Below, in pieces: positions 57,173 to 64,000 of a stretch of DNA of 64,000 nt. Below the pieces are notes generated by a model. It worked only from the letters and a program-made list of their open reading frames with translations. It was not told the origin of the DNA and did not search any database. Position 1 is the first letter of the stretch; each line of letters starts with the position of its first letter. Source of the stretch: Kingdonia uniflora (lineage: Eukaryota > Streptophyta > Magnoliopsida > Ranunculales > Circaeasteraceae); contig JACGCM010002535.1 of the NCBI GenBank assembly GCA_014058105.1, positions 2,604,001-2,668,000 on the forward strand, read 5' to 3'. The translations under genes and the position numbers were made by a program.

Positions 57173-60100
57173 ATGCACTACAGTAACATGATCAAAATCA
57201 ATCAGATCACCAATTCCAATAGATCAAAACGTAGGAAACTATTGAAATGCTGCGATCTCACACAACAAGACATAGAAGCTAAGCTTTTTCCTGAGTTGAG
57301 TAATCGCCGACTTAGGATTTCCTTCAAAGATTGCGATACTAGCCATGTCAAATTTCCATATTATGATGCGTTAGTAATAATGCTTAAAATGAAGAAGTTT
57401 GTCATGCACACGATGATGATTGATACTGGAAGCGGTATTAAGATTTTCTTTTGGAGTACTATCGACCAAATGGGCTTGGCTGACCAAGTTATTCAGAGCA
57501 ACACCGATATCAGTGGGTTCAATGGGTCCAGAAAAGAATGAGTTGGCAAGATTATCTTACCTATTACCGCTGGATCGACCACCATTGACATCATTTTTTA
57601 TGTTATTAACACTAAATCTCGTTATCTCAGGATTATTGGCCACTGCTGGATTCACAACATGGAAGCAATCGCTTCCACCTATCATCAAGCACTCCGGTTC
57701 AAACACGGCAACGGTATTTATGAGATCAGAGGTAGTCAGAAGCTCTCTCGAGCTTGTGAAAATACTATCTATGCTATCCTAGATACTTCTGACAGATTTG
57801 CTGCATAACAATTATAGGAAGCTGATCACCACAATGATCAATTTTCCACGGAGGAGCCCACAAAATATATCAACATTGATGGACCAAGAAGAGGTACTTT
57901 CATTAGTAATAAGATGGTTCAGCATGAAAAGGATGCCCTCATTCAGTTCTTGTAACTAAATCATGACGTTTTTGTGTGATCTTTCGAAGAAATGCATGGG
58001 GTTGATCCGACCAAGGCATGTCACAAATTAGCTATCAACATCAATGCCACGACGGTTAAATAGAAACTGCGATGACTGTCACCTCGTCTTCGAGGTGAAG
58101 TTAACATCGAGATCAAGAAATTAATCAAAGTGGGATTCATTCGAGAAGCCAAATATCCAGATTGGATATCCAACATTGTCACTGTCCCAAAGAAGGACGG
58201 AAAAGTCCGAGTTTGCGTAGATTTTATTGATCTGAACAAACATACTCCAAAGGACAGTTTCCATCTTCCCAACATTTATCAGATCCTCGATTCTACAACA
58301 GGCCATAACCTTCTATCTATGATGTACCCTGCTTCAGGGTACAATTAAATTCCACTTTTGGAAGAAGATCAAGAAAAAACAACTTTTATCACTAAAAGTG
58401 GTTTTTATTGCTACAAAGTCATGGCCTTCAGACTCAAAAATGTGGGTGCCACATATCAATGGTTGATGACTATGATGTTCAAAGTACATCTTGGGAAAGT
58501 CGTTGAAGTTTACATCGAGGATCTCTTGTGCAAAAGCGTATAGCCAGCCAATCACATCTTAGATCTCAACACTATATTCAACATCCTTCAATCTTGCAGA
58601 ATGCATCTCAACCCTGTTAAGTATCAATTCAGGGTACATTCTAGCCAATTTCTAGGCCACTTCATTTGCAAGAAAGGGATTGAAGCTGATCTAGATCAGA
58701 TTCAGGCTCTCCTCAACATGCCCTCTCAGAAAACAATAAAAGACGTTCAGAAACTTGCCGACAAGATTGTCTCTATTAACCGTTTCATTTCTAAATCTTT
58801 AGACTGCTGTCATTGGTTATTCCTATTACTCCGCAGTTGTACCAAATGAGGAAAAGTTCTGCCAAATGCAGAGGTCACATGGACACCAGAATGTGAAGCA
58901 GCTTTTTTGGATCTCCAAACCTATTTTGGAAGGTCTCCCATAATGAGCACCCCAGTAGATGATGAGGAACTGATTATCTACCTAGCTGTCATAGATACTT
59001 CTCTCAGCTCGGTTCTCATTTGCCTTGAAGGGAAAATTAAGAAACTAGTCTATTTCATCAGCAAAACCCTCACTCCATCGGAAAAAGGTACTCTAAAATT
59101 GTGAAACTTCTTCACACTCTTGTTTACACTTTGCAGAAACTCAAGTACTACTTCCAAGTTCATTCAGTCAAAGTCATGACAAATTACCCACTTCGGGAAG
59201 TTTTATCCAAGAAAGAAAAATCAAGGAGAGTACAATAGTGGTCAGTCAGTTTGGGAGAATATGATATCAAGTTCGGACAACATTATTCTAAAAAGGGTTA
59301 GGCCATTGCCGATATTCTTACAGATTTTTCAGTAGAGGATCCCGAGTGGGAGGAATACAACCTCGACCTTACAGAAGAAACTCACAAAGATCTTCCCCCC
59401 AAACCATTTGACGTGCGAGCTGAATGGATTACAGCAAAGGGGTAGAGACTTCTCATAGATGGATCAGCAAGACCCGCAGGGTCAGGGATCAAAATTGTTT
59501 TGATTACCCCTTCCAATGACAGAATTGAGAAATCAATCCGCTTTGATTTTGAGGCCTCTAATAATATCACCAAATATGACGCTCTCATTCATGGACTCGA
59601 CCTCGCTCTTGAGCTCGACGTCCCTGAACTCTCAATTTACACAGAGTTACTACTCATCATCCACCATTACTCTGGGCAATGCAAAAATAATAGAAAGATT
59701 ATCGAATACGCAGCCCTCGTTGCAGATAGGATGAACAAGTTCTTGAAAACAACTCTCGATTATCTTCCTCGAGGTAAAAATAGACATGCCAATTCCTTGG
59801 CATATCTAGCCAGGGTCTTGGGTACAGAAGCTCGATATCTCTAGATCAAAATCATTTTGACCCCCAGCATTGATCGTATTTCTATATACACGATCAACAC
59901 TGGGGGTGATAAAGGTGGAGACGACGATTGGCAAAAATCTTTTTTTAGCCTACCTCGATGTCAATAACAGTTGCAACGGACCACTCCCAACAGATCTAAA
60001 AGAGCTTCAATAGCTGATCAATAACTCAAAGTGCTACACTAATCAAAATGGTGTGCTATACCGTCATTCCATCACGGGGACTTACCTCAAGTGCCTCTCC

Positions 60101-61178
60101 AAACCCAAAGCAGATGAAATGCTCCGCGAATTTCATGAAGGGACTAGTGGTTCTCATGCTGCAGGTCGATCACTAGCAAACAAAGCTATTACACAAGGAG
60201 TATTCTAGCGTGGCATGCGCAAGCAAGCAGAGAAGTTTTTACGCAGATGTGACAACTGTAAAAGACATGGGCATATGATACGCGCCCCTGCGCTCAAGTT
60301 CCATGCAAGCAAGGTGTTCTGGCCATTCAAAAGATGGGCACTTGATCTCTTCGGTAAATTCCCAAGCTCTCTAGGTAACCGCCATTACTTACTCGTAGCT
60401 ATCAATTATTTTACCAAATGGGTAGAAGTAGTTCCACTATGTCGAACCAGAGAAGAAGAAGTCATCTCTTTCATCTGGGAACACATCATCACTCGGTTTG
60501 GGTGCCCCCACCTAATTTGTATCGATAACGGGGCCCAATTTGTGGGAGAATAATAGTAACCTTTCTCAACCAACATAATATCACCCACTCACCATCCAAT
60601 CCTTGCTATCCTCAAGGCAATGGACAAGCTGAAATTACCAACAAAACTATTGTGAATGGACTCAAAAAATGGCTTCACTCACAGAAAAAATGGAATTGGG
60701 ATCGAGAGCTGCCTCTTGTCCTGGGCATATCGTACCACTCCCAGACAGTTAATTGGATGCACCCCATTCTTCCTTGCTTATGGAACCGAGGCTGTCATTA
60801 CTTTTGAATACCATCATCCAGTTCGGGATCATGAGCTGATTGATGAGGAAAATAAGTTTAAATTGGCTTGCAACCTTAATATGACCGATGAGACTAGGGA
60901 ACGCACCATCCCTAACCTAAGTTAATATCATCATATGCTAGCCAGATCGTATAACAAACCGAGTCAAAAATTGTACCTTCCACATCGATGATCTCGTCCT
61001 CAGAGAGATTCCTCAACATCGCAAAGAGCCTCACGTTGGAAAATTAAATGATAATTGGGAGGGTCCATTCATTATCACAGGTCTCTCGGCCCTGGGATCA
61101 TATTATCTCATGAAAGAAGAGGGAATCCCTATTTCAAATCCTTGGAACACTTGGCGACTGAAATGGTACTATCGTTAA
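57173..61178 (+). pseudogene. Gypsy pol: protease, RT, two RNase H, integrase
   Basis: Protease: MMIDTGSGIKIFFWST (DTGS active site, about 57413). Reverse transcriptase (about 58090-58850): FIREAKYPDWISNIVTVPKK, RVCVDFIDLNKHTPKD, and the catalytic box YIEDLLCKS near 58511 (usually YVDD). First RNase H: TPECEAAFLDLQTYF to about 59330. Second RNase H (59450-59845): LLIDGSARPAGSGIKIVL, NNITKYDALIHGLDLALEL, LPRGKNRHANSLAYLA. Integrase: zinc-finger part CDNCKRHG, core WALDLFGKF, CIDNGAQF and PQGNGQAEITNK (the DDE residues), ending WNTWRLKWYYR with TAA at 61178. Stops and frameshifts are scattered throughout. Confidence 0.85.
59860..59907. repeat. Hairpin-forming inverted repeat between RNase H and integrase
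   Basis: Arms ACCCCCAGCATTGATCGT (59860-59877) and ACGATCAACACTGGGGGT (59890-59907) pair at 16 of 18 positions around a 12-base loop. Confidence 0.7.
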
Positions 61179-61294
61179 GCGCCTTACTGCTCCATTTCGT
61201 TTCTCGCTTTTTGATTTTTTGTTGTCTCAATTCCAAAAGTGAGATTTTTCATCTCCATCCAATGTAATACTAGCTTTTAATTGATCTTATACCA

Positions 61295-61770
61295 GTTAAA
61301 TCAAGGATAACACTTGATTTGGCTGGGTCTACAAAATCTCTGGGATTGAAACAAATGTAGAATCTTGTTTCATATCAAAGAGTCTAACAGGCATAAGATA
61401 AGGCAAAGGTAATACTGGCCTTCATCTCATTCAATATGTCTGCAACATTTCTATAGTTAAATCAATGATAACACTTGGTTTAGCTGACTCTACTAAATCT
61501 CTGCGATTGAAACAAATGTAAAACTTGTTTCATATCAAAGACTCTAACAGGCATAAGATAAGGCAAAGGTAATACTAGCCTTCATCTCTTTCAATATGTC
61601 TGTATCATTTTTACAGTTAAATCAAGGATATCACTTGGTTTAACTAACTCAACCCACCTCTGTGATTAGAACAAATGTAATAAAATTGTTTTATATTAAA
61701 GACCCCACCAGCCATAAGATAAGGTAAAAGTCATACTAGTTTTTATCTATTTCAATATGTCTGCGACAGA
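61295..61770. repeat. Tandem repeat, three ~160-bp copies after pol
   Basis: Copies start at 61295, 61456 and 61616 with GTTAAATCAA(G/T)GATA. Each contains AACAGGCATAAGATAAGGCA (or near variants) and TTCAATATGTCTG. A partial copy end precedes the first (near 61262-61282). It is non-coding and sits between pol and the antisense ORF. Confidence 0.9.
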
Positions 61771-61966
61771 TACTACTTATTTTCAGGTCACATTACAATG
61801 GATGCCTTTTCTGCTGTTGGGATATCCACCATGCTTTACCCTCCAGCAGGAGGTCGATCAACATTCAGTTTGCGAGTTGCAGCGACTCTACCCCTCTCTA
61901 TCAGATCAGTAGGTTGAGGGCCTAAATTTGTTTCCATGAAGGCCATGAAGTTCCCTAGATCTATAT

Positions 61967-64000
61967 TCACGCTACAAATACATCTCTTGTCAGACAAATT
62001 TTTATGCAAGTATCTTGTTCTAACTCAAGTCTTTTTACTTCCTCTACAAAATACACAATGGTCGCCTTTAACAGGTCTTTCTGTGAGACATGAGCTATAA
62101 CGGTCCTTGAAAAGTTACATCTCGCATTCTCAAGGCGTGACTCCAAAGTCTCATAAAGTTTCTTCTGATGTGCCATTTCCATGTCTGTCAAATTGGAAAA
62201 AGCTATATTATCTTTTCATTTTTTGGAATATTTAGCTGATTCAGCTTGAATAGCGACCTCTAAATTAGCGACCTGAGCGCAAAGTCTCACAATTTCTATA
62301 TTTAATTCTTTCCTGGCAGATGTATCCTGTAACAGGTCATCTTTCTTCTTCAGCAGGACTTCCTTCGCCCTGATTTCCCCTTTCAAGACCTTCTCCCTGA
62401 TAAGAGCAGCATCTAACTTGTGTTGGCATTCCCTTAAGTTCATGTTCCTTTTCTGCATATGTCCCTGAATTCAAGCCACGTAACCTTCTAGTTCTCTAAT
62501 TTGACTTGACAGACTAACTACATCCCCTTGGACTAGAGGAACTTTAACATAATTTCTACTTCCTCTCGAGCGCTCCCTAGTCTCAGCTTTCTTGACATGC
62601 GCGTTGGCTTGCGCCAATTCGGTCTTCAATCGTGACACCCTCTCGTTTAGCTTATTGCACCTTCGTTGCAACCCCCAAAAATCCAAATCCCTGGCAGGAA
62701 GGGCTAGGTGCAAGTGTTCGGCTACAGCTTCCAAGGCTAATAGATGTTCTCGAGCTACCTTCAGCTCTTTATCCTTTTCACTCATTTTTTGTTTCAGTCG
62801 CTCCAGCTCGCTTCTACAATTCTGATGATTAGTTTAAGATTGTCCCTCTGATCTTTCTAGCGCCTGAATACGGTATTGAGCCATTTCAGCTTGCTTACGC
62901 CTAACTATCAGCGTGTCAACCCAACTTTAAAGCTTTGTGGCGTGTTCTTTTACATCCGCAAGCTCTTTTATCCTCTCCTCAATTTTGACATCTTTCTCCT
63001 CAACCTTGCGAGTAAGGTCAACAACAGTCTGGTTGCCTCAACAAATTTAAAATGTACCTTTACATGTTGATCTTCCCTGTTCTCATTTACTTCCCTTACC
63101 CTATCAAACTCCTCCGCAAATTCTCAGTTATATTGGAGCAACTCATCTTCGCGCGATCAAACTAAATCCAATTCGGCCTGCACAATAATTGATAAATTAT
63201 ATACAACTCGATTCAGGTCTCCCATCGACATGATACATATCGCGTTTCTAAAAATATATATGATTTCTAGCATCTACTGTGTACAACTACTTTTAGGCAT
63301 AGAGGTCAAAGTAATATCTCAGACAGGTGCTCGATGACATACATTTCGAAGTCTAAGGTACATGTTTACGATAGTCCATTTTATCTAAATACTTTGAATT
63401 TTTCTGCGCACTAAATTACTGTTATTTTCCTAAAAATTGATAGCAAGTTTTGATCTACCTCTACGCTTTACGTTATCTAATTTACTTGGTGGCTTTATGT
63501 CCATATAGTATACAAGTCAGGAAACCTATTCATATCTAACCTGCAACCCCGCTTGCTAAGAAAGCAAGGTTGTGGAGATCTCTCTTTCTCTGGCAAGCCC
63601 AGCCTCTAGATCTTTTATTTTAAGACTCATTTCTCTAAGTGCCTACTAGAGTGTTACAAAAAGTAAAAAAAGGGCTCAGCCTACTGAAATCTATTCAATA
63701 CACACAAAGTCCAACAATTTACAAGACATTGCAAAATACTCATACAAAACATTTCTCTACCCTACCTTCTCATTCTCGTCCTCTGGGAGTTTGACGTCAT
63801 CCCCTTGGTTGTCTTGCACCGTCTGGCGAGAGACACCGTCTAATCCATCAGCAACTCCCACTGCCACTTCTTCCACTTCTTCCACTTCTTCATCATCACC
63901 CTCCTCGACATAAGTGTCTGCCTTAATAGCTTTCACCTCCTCCTCAGAATATCCCTTCAATATAAGGTGGCGTCCCAGCCCTTCACGCTCCGCCTCTACC
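61967..64000 (-). pseudogene. Antisense acidic coiled-coil ORF of the Tat element, partial
   Basis: Read on the minus strand from the window edge: KGYSEEEVKAIKADTYVEEG, then an acidic run and DGLDGVSRQTVQDNQGDDV (to 63757). After a gap with intron-like or decayed sequence follow charged heptad-rich pieces at 62471-62785 (RCNKLNERVSRLKTELAQAN), 62216-62458 (LIREKVLKGEIRAKEVLLKK) and 61967-62191. The predicted protein is a long coiled coil after an acidic segment. Its N-terminus lies outside the window. Such antisense ORFs are known in Tat-lineage elements; their role is unknown. Breaks between blocks suggest decay or splicing. Confidence 0.6.

Larger units (their letters stand above)
54851..64000 (+). 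mobile_element. Tat-lineage Ty3/gypsy retrotransposon, 5' and central part
   Basis: The order is a candidate 5' LTR with TATA box, a TTTGGCGTCGTGTGTAGG primer-site-like sequence (about 55460), gag, protease, reverse transcriptase, RNase H, a second (archaeal-like) RNase H, integrase ending at 61178, three 160-bp tandem repeats, and an antisense ORF running to the window edge. Dual RNase H before integrase and a downstream antisense ORF define the Tat group. Every coding part carries stops, so it is inactive. The 3' LTR is outside the window. Confidence 0.82.

Noticed and set aside
1..64000. Search for tRNA, rRNA and other structured RNA genes
   Set aside because: I saw no clover-leaf box pairs or rRNA segments. 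Sequences resembling tRNA complements are retroelement primer-binding sites only.

Overview
The window is nuclear DNA of a flowering plant, most likely a eudicot. It has spliced genes with GT-AG introns, an AT-rich background, and a dense pile-up of plant transposon families, many nested in each other. I can say nothing firm about the species.

Two host genes look intact. The first is a type IIB autoinhibited Ca2+-ATPase of the ACA1/ACA2 group on the minus strand (8501-22144). Its seven exons splice to 1023 codons plus stop. A 9.6-kb fourth intron holds a complete-length LINE inside a small foldback element, a 2.2-kb copia derivative and a MITE-like repeat. The second is a D14-type strigolactone receptor (alpha/beta hydrolase) on the plus strand (32377-33255), with two exons, 266 codons and a complete Ser-Asp-His triad. 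A third host gene, the 26S proteasome subunit RPN12, survives only as a partial pseudogene (6239-7542).

The rest is mostly mobile DNA. From left to right: the 3' part of a Tat-type Ty3/gypsy element with tandem repeats, an antisense ORF and a candidate LTR (1-4395); a PIF/Harbinger remnant with a transposase tail and a Myb/SANT ORF (about 4396-6182); the RPN12 pseudogene; the ACA gene and its loaded intron; a MITE-like foldback (22640-23295); a decayed copia element with one LTR (23527-30267) fused to a truncated MITE; the D14 gene; a miniature TRIM element split by a 1.1-kb insertion with a TTCGAA-rich array (33825-35232); a complete MITE of the same family as the one left of D14 (35514-35922); a 5'-truncated LINE (36180-38520); unidentified ORF remnants (39.5-40.4 kb); a Helitron on the minus strand with a readable 3' terminus and a RepHel gene (41555 to at least 48524); a duplicated minisatellite block (50.9-52.4 kb); an unidentified coding remnant broken by a G-rich foldback (53.0-54.8 kb); and a second Tat-type gypsy element that runs off the right edge.

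The right-hand gypsy element carries two RNase H domains before integrase, a 160-bp tandem repeat after pol, and an antisense acidic coiled-coil ORF. Its many stop codons mostly look like CAG to TAG and CGA to TGA changes, as expected from deamination of methylated cytosine. I saw no rRNA, tRNA or CRISPR array, and nothing I would call a wholly new system. The most useful leads are the exact insertion boundaries, the antisense ORF architecture, the unclassified 1.1-kb insertion, and the two intact host genes.
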